Counted from the first letter of the stretch, positions 46,052-56,797 are shown. The stretch: DNA of 64,000 bases from Sinobacterium caligoides (GCF_003752585.1 NZ_RKHR01000004.1:310001-374000), one strand, 5' to 3'. Notes: generated by a model from the sequence alone, not told the origin. Numbers and translations are program-made.

Positions 46052-48955
46052 ATGGCTCAAAAAGCACCTAACAACCTCAAGCAAGACTCACTCTATAACC
46101 TAGAGAAGAGAGACGACTTCATCAGCCGCCATATCGGGCCTGACGATGGGCAGATTAACGCGATGCTAGCCGCTGTTGGCGCCTCGTCGCTGGATGACTT
46201 AATTACCCAGACCGTGCCTGCCAACATCCTCAAGCAGGACCCCATGGACTTGGACGCACCACGCCCAGAACACGAGGTCATCGAAGAGCTCGCCGAGCTC
46301 GCCGATAATAATGTGCTCTTTAAGACCTGGATTGGCCTCGGCTACCACGGCACTCTGACACCCAATGTTATTCTGCGCAACGTGTTAGAAAATCCAGGCT
46401 GGTACACCGCCTACACCCCCTATCAACCCGAGATTGCCCAGGGCCGCCTTGAAGCTCTACTTAACTTCCAGCAGATGATCCTCGATCTGACGGGAATGGA
46501 GCTCGCCAATGCTTCACTCTTAGACGAAGGTACTGCCGCAGCCGAAGCGATGGCTCTGTGCAAGCGCATGGTAAAGAAGAACAAATCCAACGTCTTCTTT
46601 ATCGATCAGAACTGTCACCCTCAGACCATCGCCGTCGTTAAGACTCGCGCCGAGCACCTTGGCTTTGAAGTGATCGTGGGCGACAACGTAGACGGCCAAG
46701 AAGCCGACTACTTTGGCCAGCTACTGCAATACCCTGGCAGCAATGGCGAGGTGAAAGACCTTGGCGCACAGATCGAGCGTGCTCACGCAGCCAACTCATT
46801 GGTTGTCGTTGCCGCTGACATCATGAGCCTGATGTTGTTGAAGTCACCCGGAGAGTTGGGCGCCGATGTCGTCGTCGGTAGCACCCAGCGATTCGGTGTC
46901 CCTATCGGTTTCGGTGGCCCCCATGCCGCCTTTTTCGCCAGCCGTGAAAAGTTCAAGCGCTCAATCCCCGGTCGCATCATCGGTGTCTCCGTTGATAGCC
47001 ATGGCGAACCCGCCCTCCGCATGGCCATGCAAACCCGCGAACAACACATCCGCCGGGAAAAGGCCACCAGTAACATCTGTACCGCCCAGGCCCTACTGGC
47101 CATCATGGCCGTCAGCTATGCCATCTATCACGGCCCTGATCGCCTAAAGACCATCGCCAGCCGCATTCACCGTCTGAGCTGTTTACTCGAGGCCGGTCTC
47201 GACAAACTCGGCTTCAAACAAACGAATGCAGCCTTCTTCGATACCGTCGCCATCAACACCGGTGACGATACCGACAACGTCATGGCTAGAGCACTCGAAG
47301 CAGAAATCAACCTGCGCAAGCTTGACGAAAACACCGTTACTATCAGCTTCGATGAAACCACTACCTTGGAAGACGTCGATGACCTATTTGCTGTCTTCGC
47401 CGATGCCATCGTGGATTTCAATGCCGCCAGCCTCGACGACAACGCGCTGTGCCGTATTCCTGAGAGCTTACTGCGTGACGACGACGTACTGAGCCACGCA
47501 GTGTTTAACAGCTACCACTCAGAGACCGAGATGCTGCGCTACCTAAAGCGCCTCGAGAACAAAGACGTGGCACTGAATCGCTCCATGATTGCACTCGGCT
47601 CTTGTACCATGAAGCTGAACGCAACAGCGGAGATGATCCCGATCGCCCAGCCAGGCTTCAACAGGCTACACCCATTTGTGCCGAAGGAGCAGGCGCAGGG
47701 TTATCTAGAGATGACCAACAACCTCGAACAGATGCTTGTCGCTTGTACCGGTTACGACGCCGTCTCCTTGCAGCCTAACGCAGGTTCTCAAGGTGAGTAC
47801 GCGGGCCTCCTCGCGATCAAACGCTTCCACGAAAGCAACGGTGAAGGTCATCGCAACATCGTCCTGATTCCTCGCTCAGCCCACGGCACCAACCCTGCAT
47901 CGGCCTCATTAGCGAGCCTCAAATCAGTGATTGTCGACTGCGACAGCCTCGGTAACGTTGATCTCGCCGATCTCAATGCTAAGGCGGAACTGCACGCTGA
48001 CAACCTTGCTGCGATCATGATCACCTACCCCTCGACTCACGGTGTCTTCGAGGAGAGCATTCGCGAGATCTGCGCCACTGTCCACGATCACGGCGGCCAG
48101 GTCTATCTCGACGGTGCTAACATGAACGCCATGGTCGGCATCGCCGCACCGGGTAAGTTCGGGGCCGATGTATCGCACTTGAACCTGCACAAGACCTTCG
48201 CAATTCCCCACGGGGGCGGTGGCCCCGGTGTCGGTCCTATTGCGGTAGGCAAGCACTTACAGCCTTTCCTTCCGACCAATCCGCTCAGCCCGATTAACGG
48301 CCTCGATGAAAACAACGATGTTGTTTCCTCTGCCGCCTTCGGTAGCGCCTCCGTACTGCCGATCAGCTACGCCTACATCGCGTTGCTCGGTGCTGAGGGA
48401 CTGCGTCGCGCCACACAAGTTGCCATTCTCAACGCCAACTACATGGCGGGCCGCTTGAAAGAGGACTACCCGGTACTTTATACAGGCCGTAATGATCGTG
48501 TCGCCCACGAGTGCATCATCGACCTACGACCACTGAAGGAAAGTAGCGGCATCAGCGAAGAAGATATCGCCAAGCGCCTCATGGACTTCGGCTTCCACTC
48601 ACCCACCATGTCGTTCCCGGTACCCGGTACGCTGATGATTGAGCCAACCGAGTCCGAGTCAAAACGCGAGATCGACCTCTTCTGCGACGCGATGGCACAG
48701 ATTAAACGCGAAATCGAACTGGTTGAAAACGGTACCTGGTCCCTAGAGGACAACCCGTTGGTTAACGCACCACACAGCTTAAAAGATATTGTCGAGGGTG
48801 AGTGGCAGCACAGCTATAGCCGTGAACAGGCAGCCTACCCAATTGCCGCCATTCGCGACAACAAGTATTGGCCACCGGTCAATCGTGTCGATAACGTCTA
48901 CGGTGACCGCAACCTGATCTGTTCTTGCCCTAGCATTGAAAGCTATGAGGACTAA
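46052..48955 (+). CDS. gcvP: Glycine dehydrogenase (decarboxylating), P protein
   Basis: PLP enzyme of the glycine cleavage system: decarboxylates glycine and passes the aminomethyl group to lipoyl-GcvH. 967 residues, the single-chain homodimeric form with an N-terminal half ([33 protein letters not shown]) and a catalytic C-terminal half ([39 protein letters not shown]). The PLP-binding Lys lies in [18 protein letters not shown]. gcvT and gcvH, its usual neighbours, are not beside it, so they must be elsewhere. A GGGTGG-type site precedes ATG 46052. Confidence 0.97.
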   Translation: MAQKAPNNLKQDSLYNLEKRDDFISRHIGPDDGQINAMLAAVGASSLDDLITQTVPANILKQDPMDLDAPRPEHEVIEELAELADNNVLFKTWIGLGYHGTLTPNVILRNVLENPGWYTAYTPYQPEIAQGRLEALLNFQQMILDLTGMELANASLLDEGTAAAEAMALCKRMVKKNKSNVFFIDQNCHPQTIAVVKTRAEHLGFEVIVGDNVDGQEADYFGQLLQYPGSNGEVKDLGAQIERAHAANSLVVVAADIMSLMLLKSPGELGADVVVGSTQRFGVPIGFGGPHAAFFASREKFKRSIPGRIIGVSVDSHGEPALRMAMQTREQHIRREKATSNICTAQALLAIMAVSYAIYHGPDRLKTIASRIHRLSCLLEAGLDKLGFKQTNAAFFDTVAINTGDDTDNVMARALEAEINLRKLDENTVTISFDETTTLEDVDDLFAVFADAIVDFNAASLDDNALCRIPESLLRDDDVLSHAVFNSYHSETEMLRYLKRLENKDVALNRSMIALGSCTMKLNATAEMIPIAQPGFNRLHPFVPKEQAQGYLEMTNNLEQMLVACTGYDAVSLQPNAGSQGEYAGLLAIKRFHESNGEGHRNIVLIPRSAHGTNPASASLASLKSVIVDCDSLGNVDLADLNAKAELHADNLAAIMITYPSTHGVFEESIREICATVHDHGGQVYLDGANMNAMVGIAAPGKFGADVSHLNLHKTFAIPHGGGGPGVGPIAVGKHLQPFLPTNPLSPINGLDENNDVVSSAAFGSASVLPISYAYIALLGAEGLRRATQVAILNANYMAGRLKEDYPVLYTGRNDRVAHECIIDLRPLKESSGISEEDIAKRLMDFGFHSPTMSFPVPGTLMIEPTESESKREIDLFCDAMAQIKREIELVENGTWSLEDNPLVNAPHSLKDIVEGEWQHSYSREQAAYPIAAIRDNKYWPPVNRVDNVYGDRNLICSCPSIESYED

Positions 48956-48974
48956 TCACTAAGGCGGCCAAAAC

Positions 48975-49010
48975 ACTTTGAATTAAGGCTGCTAGCCTTT
49001 TTTTCAAAGT
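48975..49010 (+). terminator. First terminator after gcvP
   Basis: Nested stem: ACTTTGAA (48975-48982) with TTCAAAGT (49003-49010), and inside AAGGCT (48985-48990) with AGCCTT (48994-48999), followed by a T run within the stem. Confidence 0.8.
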
Positions 49011-49018
49011 CATATTTA

Positions 49019-49051
49019 AGCGAGCACTAATAAACCAGTGCTCGCTTTTTT
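49019..49051 (+). terminator. Second terminator after gcvP
   Basis: AGCGAGCACT (49019-49028) and AGTGCTCGCT (49037-49046), ten paired bases, eight-base loop, then a T run. With the one before it, a double stop separates gcvP from the next gene. Confidence 0.9.
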
Positions 49052-49142
49052 GTTTAAGCAACAGAGAAAATATGAATACACTCGCCACTATCATGCATAA
49101 AAAAAGCCATGATAGGGGCTATTATTTTTAACGGAGTACTAC

Positions 49143-49628
49143 ATGGAACAGCTAACTATTCGTCAAGCCGCAATACAAGATGCGGCACTGATCTTACATT
49201 TCGTTACAGAGCTGGCTATTTACGAAAAAGCCGAGCATGAGGTGTTGGCAACAGAGAAAACAATTGAAAGTAGCATCTTCTCGGACGACAGCCATGTTAA
49301 CGCACTGATTTGCGAGCAAGCGGGACACCCCGTAGGCATGGCTATTTATTTCTATAATTATTCGACCTGGCTGGCAAAACCAGGCCTCTACTTAGAAGAC
49401 CTTTATGTGTCGCCTGAACATCGAGGTAACGGTGCAGGAAAGCTTTTACTGAAAAGAATGGCAAAAATCGCCTTACAGAAAGGCTGTGGACGATTTGAAT
49501 GGAGCTGCCTTGATTGGAATAAACCGTCACGTGATTTTTATGAGTCAATTGGGGCGGAATCGCAGGACGAATGGGTCGGTTACCGCATGTCAGGGAAAAC
49601 CTTAATAGACTTTGCTGAGCTGGATTAA
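49143..49628 (+). CDS. GNAT acetyltransferase, diamine/thialysine N-acetyltransferase (SSAT)-like
   Basis: 161 residues with a single GNAT fold. LEDLYVSPEHRGNGAGKLLL is the acetyl-CoA loop (RGNGAG), and EWSCLDWNKPSRDFYESIGA is the typical beta-6/alpha-4 end of the spermidine/diamine acetyltransferase group. It may acetylate polyamines, thialysine or another small amine; the specific substrate is not proven. The nearby agmatinase genes are too far away to count as context. Flanked by terminators, it is a single-gene unit. Confidence 0.85.
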   Translation: MEQLTIRQAAIQDAALILHFVTELAIYEKAEHEVLATEKTIESSIFSDDSHVNALICEQAGHPVGMAIYFYNYSTWLAKPGLYLEDLYVSPEHRGNGAGKLLLKRMAKIALQKGCGRFEWSCLDWNKPSRDFYESIGAESQDEWVGYRMSGKTLIDFAELD

Positions 49629-49953
49629 GACCGCTCGGTAACGGGCTTAATGATTACTTAACCGATGCAATAGTGCCGGCTGCCCCACAACTTCAAGGCA
49701 CCGGTGCCTATTTTTAGAGCGCCACGTTTAAAACAACCTCCACCCCCAACGGTAGCTATAAAAATTAATCGATCTCCAAAGAACAGTGCGAAACTGATTA
49801 CAACGCCCAACATTTCACCATAATTATTGCACTATAAACCACCCACACTATCGCCTTTTAATATACTTCTAACCGATCATTCAATACAACCTTCATCGTA
49901 TAATCCAGCTGCTTTTTAGAAAACTCAGCAACACATGGAAAGGATTGCAGACG
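49629..49953 (+). other. Gap between acetyltransferase and patatin genes
   Basis: 325 bases without a gene. A short palindrome AGGCACCGGTGCCT (49696-49709) before a T run at 49711-49715 may end the acetyltransferase transcript, and TATAAT at 49899-49904 may be the -10 of the patatin gene, with a poor -35. Nothing else was recognised. Confidence 0.5.
49696..49715 (+). terminator. Weak terminator after the acetyltransferase gene
   Basis: AGGCA/TGCCT stem around CCGG followed by five T residues. Short stem, so modest strength. Confidence 0.5.
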
Positions 49954-51276
49954 ATGACAAAAATAGAAAATAGACAGCCAAATAAGTTAACAGCCTATTG
50001 CCTACAGGGTGGTGGAGCACTGGGCGCTTACGAACTCGGCGCGATGAAGGGGCTTGCAGAAAAGGGTTACCAGGCGAACGTGGTTACAGGCATTTCTATA
50101 GGTGCTATCAACGCCGCTATTTATGCCAGCTACCTCCCTCCGTCTGAAGATAAAGACAATGTAGAGCAGTGGGGTTCGGTAATAGAAAAGCTTGAGTCTT
50201 TTTGGCAAGATGTTACCGTCGACGTCGACCTATTTAGGCCGCCGCAATGGTTACGAGAATACCAACCCATAGGCGAGATAACCAAGGCTTTAGAGCCGCT
50301 ATATCACGGCCTCAACTGGCTCAACCAATGCATCTCTCGTCCTTACAACCCTGGCATGTATACCCTCGACTGGAAAACCTTTCTGCCATTTTCCCCCTTT
50401 TTCTGTACGGCACTCTGTGACACCACACGACTACGCAACACCCTTGAAAAGTACATCACCCGCGATAACTTGGCTTATTTAAACAACAAAGATAAGGTCG
50501 ACAGAGTGCGGCTAACAGTGCTGGCTACGGAAATAAAGAACGGGAAAATTACTCTCTTCTCTAACTTCGATATTAAAGATGATGATGTGAATAGTGCCTG
50601 GAATGTTTCCAGCGATGAAATCAGCATAGATAATATACTAGCCAGCGGTGCCTTCCCTCCAGGCTTCCCCATGGTGGAGTGCGATGGTAAAGAGTACTGG
50701 GATGGCGGTCTCTTCCAGAATAATTCAACAAGAACAGCCATCCGCTCTCTACACCTAATGGCCGCTGAACTCGATACCCCCAATCTAGAGTTGGAGCTCT
50801 TTAACATGTCGCTTTACCCAAGCGGTCAGGAGGTACCACGCAACTTCTTTGAGCTTTATACAACCACTGGCGAGCTTCGTTTCGAAGAGAAAGACTATAT
50901 CTGGGAGGACATTCATAGAAAGACACTCGAATACCGAAAGTTTGCCGAAATGGTCAAAGAAAAATACCCTAATGATAACGAACTTTTCTCAATGGATGGG
51001 TTTAAAAAGCTCAACGCTTACAGGGAGATCAACTTCATTGAAGTCAAACTTGAGGGCCATAATTCTGACCCAACAATGATAGAAAAACTTCTTGACCCCT
51101 CCGGCGATTTCACCGTTTTTTCGATCGAGAATAGAATCAAAGACGGTGTTCTCGCGGCGAAAAAAGCCTTGGCCGAGCAGGTAGCCAAAGCACCAAAAGT
51201 GACAACAGTAACAACAAAAACGACGAAGGTGAAAAAGACTTCAATAAAAGCCGGAGAGACAGTCAAAGAAAGTTAG
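49954..51276 (+). CDS. Patatin-like phospholipase
   Basis: 440 residues from ATG 49954 (AGGA nine bases upstream). Lipid acyl hydrolase with a Ser-Asp dyad: oxyanion loop QGGGALGAYELGAM near 20, nucleophile in GISIGAINAA, and the Asp in WDGGLFQNNST. The remainder, with CLDW-like core and the EKDYIWEDIHRKTLEY block, is helical and of the long bacterial patatin class. The end is Lys/Thr-rich (TKTTKVKKTS). No signal peptide is visible, so it acts in the cytoplasm or is a secreted effector by another route. Substrate lipids unknown. Confidence 0.88.
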   Translation: MTKIENRQPNKLTAYCLQGGGALGAYELGAMKGLAEKGYQANVVTGISIGAINAAIYASYLPPSEDKDNVEQWGSVIEKLESFWQDVTVDVDLFRPPQWLREYQPIGEITKALEPLYHGLNWLNQCISRPYNPGMYTLDWKTFLPFSPFFCTALCDTTRLRNTLEKYITRDNLAYLNNKDKVDRVRLTVLATEIKNGKITLFSNFDIKDDDVNSAWNVSSDEISIDNILASGAFPPGFPMVECDGKEYWDGGLFQNNSTRTAIRSLHLMAAELDTPNLELELFNMSLYPSGQEVPRNFFELYTTTGELRFEEKDYIWEDIHRKTLEYRKFAEMVKEKYPNDNELFSMDGFKKLNAYREINFIEVKLEGHNSDPTMIEKLLDPSGDFTVFSIENRIKDGVLAAKKALAEQVAKAPKVTTVTTKTTKVKKTSIKAGETVKES

Positions 51277-51294
51277 TACTTCCGGCGAATAAAC

Positions 51295-51320
51295 GGGGCG
51301 GTGAATCTAAACCTCGCCCC
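51295..51320. terminator. Hairpin between patatin and CDF genes
   Basis: GGGGCG (51295-51300) and CGCCCC (51315-51320) around a 14-base loop, between two convergent genes. No T run follows, so its effect is uncertain. Confidence 0.35.
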
Positions 51321-51362
51321 AACCTCCTCTCAGCACGATGAAAAACACTATAAAAGGCAACA

Positions 51363-52472
51363 TCAATTCATTAAACGCTGTAGTGATATCGCCTTAATTT
51401 CTGGGTGGTATTGTTTCACCGTCGCGACCTGCTCTCGCAACAATGTCATATCTTGCTCGGCGGCAAACAACAGCTCCAGGTGAACACCGTTAGAGAAGTA
51501 ATGGATATTAAGCTTCAGCGCTCCATCCAATAGGTCGTAGTCTGATAAATAGCCCTCAATATCCTCCCTCAGCGGCAGCAGCACGAAGGACTTATCACTG
51601 TCATCTTCCGGATCGATATGTAGGGTAATATCACCGACATTAGCAACATGCTCCTTTACCGCCGCCATCACCCACTCATTAATCTGATGCCCTTCGGAAA
51701 CACTAATATTCCAATCAACTTGAATGTGTGCATCGAGAAATATCTCGTTTGCCATTAATCGAGAACGCAATAAGTGCAGACTCTTAACGCCAGGAGTACC
51801 CTCAATAATCTCACTAATTCTTTTCACTGTTTCCTCGTCAACACCATGATCTACCAACTCTTGCGTAGCACCCCAAGTCAGCGAGAAGCCCATTTTTATA
51901 ATCAGCACGGCAACGACCAAAGCTGCCACAATCTCCAGCTTTGGGTAGCCCAACATGGAGGCCCCCAAACCCACGAGTACCACCAGCGAAGACAGTGAAT
52001 CAGAGCGTGAATGCCAAGCATTAGCCTCTAGCATTTTCGACTGCTGTTGTTTGGCGTGACGCATGGTGTAATGAAACAGCCACTCCTTCCCTAGCATCGA
52101 CACGACAACGACGAGCAGAGCCAGCCAACCTGGGTTAGAGGCAACTTCGTCACTCAATAGTAGCTGCAGGTACTCAACCCCCATGCCAATACCGACTGAA
52201 AATAGCACCATCCCTAAAATAACGGTTCCTAGGGTCTCGAAGCGCGCATGACCATAGGGGTGCTCTCGATCCGGCGCCTGATGGGCAATTTTTGCCATCA
52301 ATAGAATCAAACCATCGCTCACCAAATCACTCAGTGAGTGAATACCGTCGGCGATCAATGCCGTCGACTGTACAGAAAAACCAACAATTAACTTAAGCGC
52401 CGATAAAATAGCATCAATCACCGTACCGATTAATGTCACACGCCAGACAACTTTCTCGCGCTCTGATTTCAT
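51363..52472 (-). CDS. Cation diffusion facilitator (CDF) family metal/proton antiporter
   Basis: 369 residues, six membrane helices. The metal site residues appear as ADGIHSLSDLVSD in helix 2 (His and Asp) and NAWHSRSDSLSSL in helix 5. HPYGHARFETLGT follows helix 2, as in FieF/ZitB relatives. A cytoplasmic domain with IQVDWNISVSEGHQINEW and ITLHIDPEDD follows, then about 75 extra residues beyond the usual CDF end. It should export Zn, Fe, Mn or similar divalent ions; which one cannot be read. ATG at 52472 was used. Confidence 0.9.
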   Translation of the reverse strand: MKSEREKVVWRVTLIGTVIDAILSALKLIVGFSVQSTALIADGIHSLSDLVSDGLILLMAKIAHQAPDREHPYGHARFETLGTVILGMVLFSVGIGMGVEYLQLLLSDEVASNPGWLALLVVVVSMLGKEWLFHYTMRHAKQQQSKMLEANAWHSRSDSLSSLVVLVGLGASMLGYPKLEIVAALVVAVLIIKMGFSLTWGATQELVDHGVDEETVKRISEIIEGTPGVKSLHLLRSRLMANEIFLDAHIQVDWNISVSEGHQINEWVMAAVKEHVANVGDITLHIDPEDDSDKSFVLLPLREDIEGYLSDYDLLDGALKLNIHYFSNGVHLELLFAAEQDMTLLREQVATVKQYHPEIKAISLQRLMN

Positions 52473-52882
52473 AGATAGCCTTAATATAATGGGTATATTG
52501 ATAAGTGTTTATTGCTAGCTGCTGATGATCAAAGACTTCACTGACTATCATTATCACTCGTTGACCGATAATTCTAACATGCCCGCCAGCTTTTACATCA
52601 CAGCAGAATCTTATCTTACGCAACGACCAACTAAGCCTCTATCGCCCGATTCTTCTCCTTGCTTAATTCTCAACTAGTACGTCAACCACTACGTCAATCA
52701 GATAGTTAGCCGTATTTAATATACGACCGTAAAGCCATAGCAGCGCGGCGCAGATAGCTCGTCGTAATTAACGATATATTATTACCTTTTATAAACCTCT
52801 GCAGCCCCCTAAATGGCTTACTCTAGTTGCTCATAACTGATATCCTCCCCGCGTCTAATCCACTACTCATTAGAGAGAAACT
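52473..52882. other. Divergent gap between CDF and fklB genes
   Basis: 410 bases without a gene. TACGTCAA occurs twice as a direct repeat (52678-52685 and 52690-52697), and CGTAT/ATACG forms a small dyad near 52712. These may be regulator sites. No RNA gene recognised. Confidence 0.4.
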
Positions 52883-53503
52883 ATGTCTGAAGTACAGCTA
52901 GAAACGATCGAACAACAAGCCAGCTATGGCATCGGCCTACAAATGGGGCAGCAACTTGCCGGCAGTGGCTTGCAGGGTATTGATGTTGCAGCCATCGCCA
53001 AGGGTATTGCAACCTCTCTAGGTGGTGAGAAGCCAGCAATCGAAGTTGATGTAATCAATAACGCACTGCAAACTCTTCATGCACGCGCCGAAGAGGTACT
53101 CGCTGAGAGTGCTAAAGCTGCTGCAGCGGATGGCGAAGCTTTTCTCGCTGAAAACGCCAAGCGCGAAGAAGTAACCGTACTCGAATCAGGCCTACAGTAC
53201 GAAGTGATCACTGCTGGTGACGGCACTATTCCTAGCGCTGATAACACCGTACGTGTCCACTATCACGGCACACTGACCGATGGCACCGTTTTCGACAGTT
53301 CTGTTGAGCGCGGCGAGCCAGCTGAGTTCCCCGTTACCGGTGTCATCAAGGGTTGGGTTGAAGCGCTGCAACTAATGCCTGTTGGCTCTAAGTGGAAGCT
53401 AGCGATCCCTCACGACCTCGCCTACGGTGAGCGTGGCGCCGGTGGCGCTATCAAGCCTTTCGCTGCTCTAGTCTTTGAAGTTGAGCTAGTAGCCATCGTT
53501 TAA
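52883..53503 (+). CDS. fklB: FKBP-type peptidyl-prolyl isomerase FklB
   Basis: 206 residues, the same length as E. coli FklB. An N-terminal helical dimerisation part ([15 protein letters not shown] then an alanine-rich helix to about 98) is followed by an FKBP domain: [39 protein letters not shown] and [11 protein letters not shown], with the prolyl-isomerase pocket residues present. Unlike FkpA there is no signal peptide, so it acts in the cytoplasm. Helps protein folding. A ribosome binding site (GAGAG) precedes ATG 52883. Confidence 0.93.
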   Translation: MSEVQLETIEQQASYGIGLQMGQQLAGSGLQGIDVAAIAKGIATSLGGEKPAIEVDVINNALQTLHARAEEVLAESAKAAAADGEAFLAENAKREEVTVLESGLQYEVITAGDGTIPSADNTVRVHYHGTLTDGTVFDSSVERGEPAEFPVTGVIKGWVEALQLMPVGSKWKLAIPHDLAYGERGAGGAIKPFAALVFEVELVAIV

Positions 53504-53517
53504 TAGCGATAGGAGCC

Positions 53518-53547
53518 GGTACAACAGCTCTATTTCGCTGTTGTACC
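53518..53547. terminator. Hairpin between convergent fklB and LysR genes
   Basis: GGTACAACAGC (53518-53528) and GCTGTTGTACC (53537-53547) form a perfect 11-base stem with an eight-base loop. No T run on either side. Confidence 0.55.
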
Positions 53548-53574
53548 GAGCTCACAATATAGCTCCGCTAACGA

Positions 53575-54534
53575 TTAACGCTCCATCAAGTGATGCTTCA
53601 GATAGTCAGAAAAAACTCTTACCTTCGGCGTCATATGTTTACGCTGTGGATAAACGAGTGATACCGGGAACGTCTCGACTTCATAGTCACTGAACAACGC
53701 CTCTAAACGCCCACTCTGCAACTCTTCTTTAATGGCATAATTAGGCAACAAAGCAATGCCACCACCACGAAGAGCGACCTCACGCACCGCCTGTGCATCG
53801 TTACTCGCAAAACAACTATTCACGTTATAGCCGTACTGACGATTACCTTTGCTCATTGTCAGGGTCGAATAGCTCGGCTTAACATTGTAACCATACTGTC
53901 GACGCCCCCGCCGTAAATCCAGCGCCAGATAAGCCGGACGATTTGGCGTCACCCAACGCAAATAACGGTGCGACTCGATGTCACCAGGCAACTCAGGACG
54001 TCCCGCTTGATCCAGGTAGTCTGGCGAGGCACACAACGTTGATTGCACATTAAATAATCTCACCGCAACCAGGCACGAATCCGCCAACTCACCAACCTGC
54101 AAAGACAAATCATAGCCCTTACCAATCAAATCCAGCTGGTGCACCGCATAATCTAACTCTAACTCAACGTTGACTTCAGGGTACTGCTGTTGAAACCCGG
54201 CAATCATGGGGGCAATCAATGTACTGCCAAGGAGCTGTGGAACACTGACTCGTAGCGTACCGGAAGGCGTCTCTCTTGATTGACTAATCTCTTGTTTAGC
54301 TTGCTCAAGTTCTTCGCGAATTTGCCGACAATGCAGGTAAAGCCCCTCGCCCTCCTCGGTCACGCTAAGTTTACGGGTCGAGCGTTGGATTAACCTGACC
54401 CCTAATTCCTTTTCGAGGGTAGTAATACGTTTGCTCACAGACGACTTGGCAATACCTAGTTGCGTTGCAGCCACAGAGAAACTCCCTGTATCTACCACGG
54501 TGGCAAAAATCATCATATTTTGCAGTTCTTGCAT
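53575..54534 (-). CDS. LysR-type transcriptional regulator with an internal repeat
   Basis: 319 residues against about 300 for the family. The N-terminal winged helix is clear (FATVVDTGSFSVAATQLGIA, SKRITTLEKELGVRLIQRS). The effector domain continues to GGGIALLPNYAIKEEL. Within it RQYGYNV occurs twice, at residues 212-218 and 232-238, exactly 20 residues apart, which accounts for the extra length; the following residues (KPSYST, NSCFAS) also resemble each other. The gene it controls is not evident; neighbours are fklB and a secretin-like gene, both divergent or convergent. ATG 54534 was used. Confidence 0.88.
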   Translation of the reverse strand: MQELQNMMIFATVVDTGSFSVAATQLGIAKSSVSKRITTLEKELGVRLIQRSTRKLSVTEEGEGLYLHCRQIREELEQAKQEISQSRETPSGTLRVSVPQLLGSTLIAPMIAGFQQQYPEVNVELELDYAVHQLDLIGKGYDLSLQVGELADSCLVAVRLFNVQSTLCASPDYLDQAGRPELPGDIESHRYLRWVTPNRPAYLALDLRRGRRQYGYNVKPSYSTLTMSKGNRQYGYNVNSCFASNDAQAVREVALRGGGIALLPNYAIKEELQSGRLEALFSDYEVETFPVSLVYPQRKHMTPKVRVFSDYLKHHLMER

Positions 54535-54790
54535 CGTTCCACCCTATTACAGCAAGCACTTTTGTAGCAGTTAGCTGACCAGTATTTTCATTTACGCGCG
54601 TAAGCGCGAAAATACTACAAACAACAAGCCCGCGGCAAGACTCAAGTGACGTGAAACTGCGCCAGATCGCTATGATAGCGGTAATTTTGTACGTTTTTTG
54701 ATCTAGATCCCTCCGCTTTTTACGCGGCTGCGAAACACAACAATAGCGACATTATTCAACGCCTGTAGCCCCATAAAAAGAATCTCTACG

Positions 54791-55555
54791 CTATTGCAAT
54801 AATACCCGAATATACACTGACGAAACCGTCTTAGTGTTAGTCAGTTGTCGTCCGTCAGCGTCGATCGCCACTCCACTAGCCTGCTCTGAGATAGCCCCGA
54901 CAGCGATCCACTGCCCCAAACCACCACTGACATGACTACGCAGCTGCTGCTTATCCACCCCCCCACCCTGCAAGCTAGCATTCTCCTGCCTAATCGTAAG
55001 TAAGACAGTACTCCCATCAAGCCTCGCTGTGACATAAAAGCCTTGCTGCGCCACCACAGGCTCTCGCCATCGGCTGGTAACAGGGGTAGTGAGGCTCTGT
55101 CCTGTAGCAATATAAGCAGGGAGCCCCTCCGTCGCACGCACTCCCTGCCCAGTTTCAGCACTGCCCGTAAAATGACGCTCCTGTACTGTTACCCTGGTTT
55201 CTATCTCTGTATGTATCCCCCTGTTCACTCTTGTAATCGGCTGATGATGAGGCTGGCCAAAATAACTTCCCCCGCCCTCTTGTTCACCCACTCTCACCGA
55301 GATCCATAGCTGCCTTCCCTTGCTATCAAGTTCCGCGACTAAAGCGTGGATTTGCCTCAACTCTGCTGCCGTCGCTCTAATAACCAACGTGTTTTGGTAC
55401 GTGCTAATCGAGCTTCCGGGTGCCAATGTACTACGCAAAACACGCGCTATCTGCTCTGCCTCAGCTTGATGCAAGCTGATTGTCGTCAACATCCTTTCAG
55501 CCCAAGCCTGTGGAACAAACCAACACAATGAGATGGCAAGCAATAGCACCTTCAT
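54791..55555 (-). CDS. Secretin N-domain-like exported protein
   Basis: 254 residues with a signal peptide (to about AWA at 17-19). LTTISLHQAEAEQIARVLR then GSSISTYQNTLVIRATAAELRQIHALVAELD is the N-terminal domain found in secretins (GspD, PilQ, NolW). The second half, with QGFYVTARLDGSTVLLTI and QWIAVGAI, is beta-rich like the entrance of a secretin barrel, but the barrel itself is missing; the protein is far shorter than GspD. A periplasmic part of a type II or type IV pilus-related machine is possible; no such genes lie near. Sits between the LysR gene and the PAP2 gene. Confidence 0.75.
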   Translation of the reverse strand: MKVLLLAISLCWFVPQAWAERMLTTISLHQAEAEQIARVLRSTLAPGSSISTYQNTLVIRATAAELRQIHALVAELDSKGRQLWISVRVGEQEGGGSYFGQPHHQPITRVNRGIHTEIETRVTVQERHFTGSAETGQGVRATEGLPAYIATGQSLTTPVTSRWREPVVAQQGFYVTARLDGSTVLLTIRQENASLQGGGVDKQQLRSHVSGGLGQWIAVGAISEQASGVAIDADGRQLTNTKTVSSVYIRVLLQ

Positions 55556-55659
55556 TCATTCACCTATATTTGCGAGAGACTTCCACTAATGACACGATAA
55601 ATTATGCGCCAGAATCATATAGCTAAACACGATAAACAGTTAACAAGGCATAAGCCGCG

Positions 55660-56190
55660 CTATAGGTAAGCTGCAGCTATATAACCTATAGCGCTTCCCA
55701 GTATCGCGCCAAGAATAATATCACTGGGATAATGCACACCCAAGATAACCCGAGAAACCCCCACCAACACCGCCCAAACATAAACAATGGCCGCTGCCTT
55801 ACCAAAAACAATCACCGCAAAAGCCGCCAAAAGGAAAGCTGCCATGGTATGGCCGGAAGGCAGGCTAAACTTATCAAACGCCTTTACCAACGCCTCAATG
55901 TGCGGCACCACTGCTGATGGCCGCTGACGACGCAGGGTGTTCTTAAGCAATAGATAAAGCAGCCGCTCGATCGCGAAAGCTGAAATATAAATAGCGAAAA
56001 AGTGCCCTCCTACAGCGGAAGAGAAAGCAGCAGCCAGCAACGGAAATAGCATTTGCATATAGCCATCGCCACTTCGCGAAACCATTCGCACCAACGACAT
56101 AAAAACCGGATATATTCGCGAGCGTTCAAACCACAGCAGCATCCGCAAATCCACCTGCTGTATTCTCTGTAATGCTTTAAGAGGTTTCAT
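55660..56190 (-). CDS. PAP2 family membrane phosphatase
   Basis: 176 residues with about five membrane helices. The three acid-phosphatase motifs are present: KNTLRRQRPSA (KxxxxxxRP), SLPSGHTMA (PSGH), and SRVILGVHYPSDIILG (SRxxxxxHxxxD), with catalytic His residues in the last two. Such enzymes dephosphorylate undecaprenyl diphosphate or phosphatidate on the outer side of the inner membrane. The substrate is not known. A single gene of its own. Confidence 0.93.
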   Translation of the reverse strand: MKPLKALQRIQQVDLRMLLWFERSRIYPVFMSLVRMVSRSGDGYMQMLFPLLAAAFSSAVGGHFFAIYISAFAIERLLYLLLKNTLRRQRPSAVVPHIEALVKAFDKFSLPSGHTMAAFLLAAFAVIVFGKAAAIVYVWAVLVGVSRVILGVHYPSDIILGAILGSAIGYIAAAYL

Positions 56191-56797
56191 AATGATTCAT
56201 AGCAAGGCAATACGATGACAAGCTCACTCGCGCTATATACCACAGCGATGAACCTCTTAACGTTAATAATGCCCCCCCCCTCAACTAAGTCACGCTCAGC
56301 TATAAACTAATTATTGTCAGCCAGATTGACTAAAGACTGCTACTGTACTACATCGCGCCAATTAAGTGGCAATAGCATTTATCCTTAACTCCCCCACTTT
56401 AGCTATTAGTTAGAATGAAAGCCATTGTATAGCTCTACCAACGTGGCTATCTTACTTTTCATAATATCGCCTTTGAGGGCAGTATGACACTATCCCCCCC
56501 TATGGCTGCCCCCTTTGCAATACTCGAGTGCTTGGTCAATCGCCGCAATAGCGTTTTAATGGTGACAACAAAACAACGACAACGCCCAACACACCGCGAT
56601 TTCCCCCACGTATCGATGCCGATCATGTAACTATTTCACCTCTGCAAACGAGATAGGGGAAAATTAGATTCATTGACATCTAATGTAGAGGCACAACTGT
56701 TCTCCCATCTATTGACCCTCTCACTTGTCGAGCATATTAGACTGCTCTATGATGCTGCCTAATATTGTTATGCCTTTTTTGATAAACCGAGTGCACC
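56191..56797. other. Long gap before murI
   Basis: 607 bases without a gene. Contains a run of nine C residues (56272-56280), the dyad ATTAGAT-N8-ATCTAAT (56663-56669, 56678-56684) which covers a TTGACA, and a possible promoter TTGACC (56712-56717) with ATATTA (56734-56739) upstream of murI. No tRNA or other RNA gene recognised. Confidence 0.45.
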
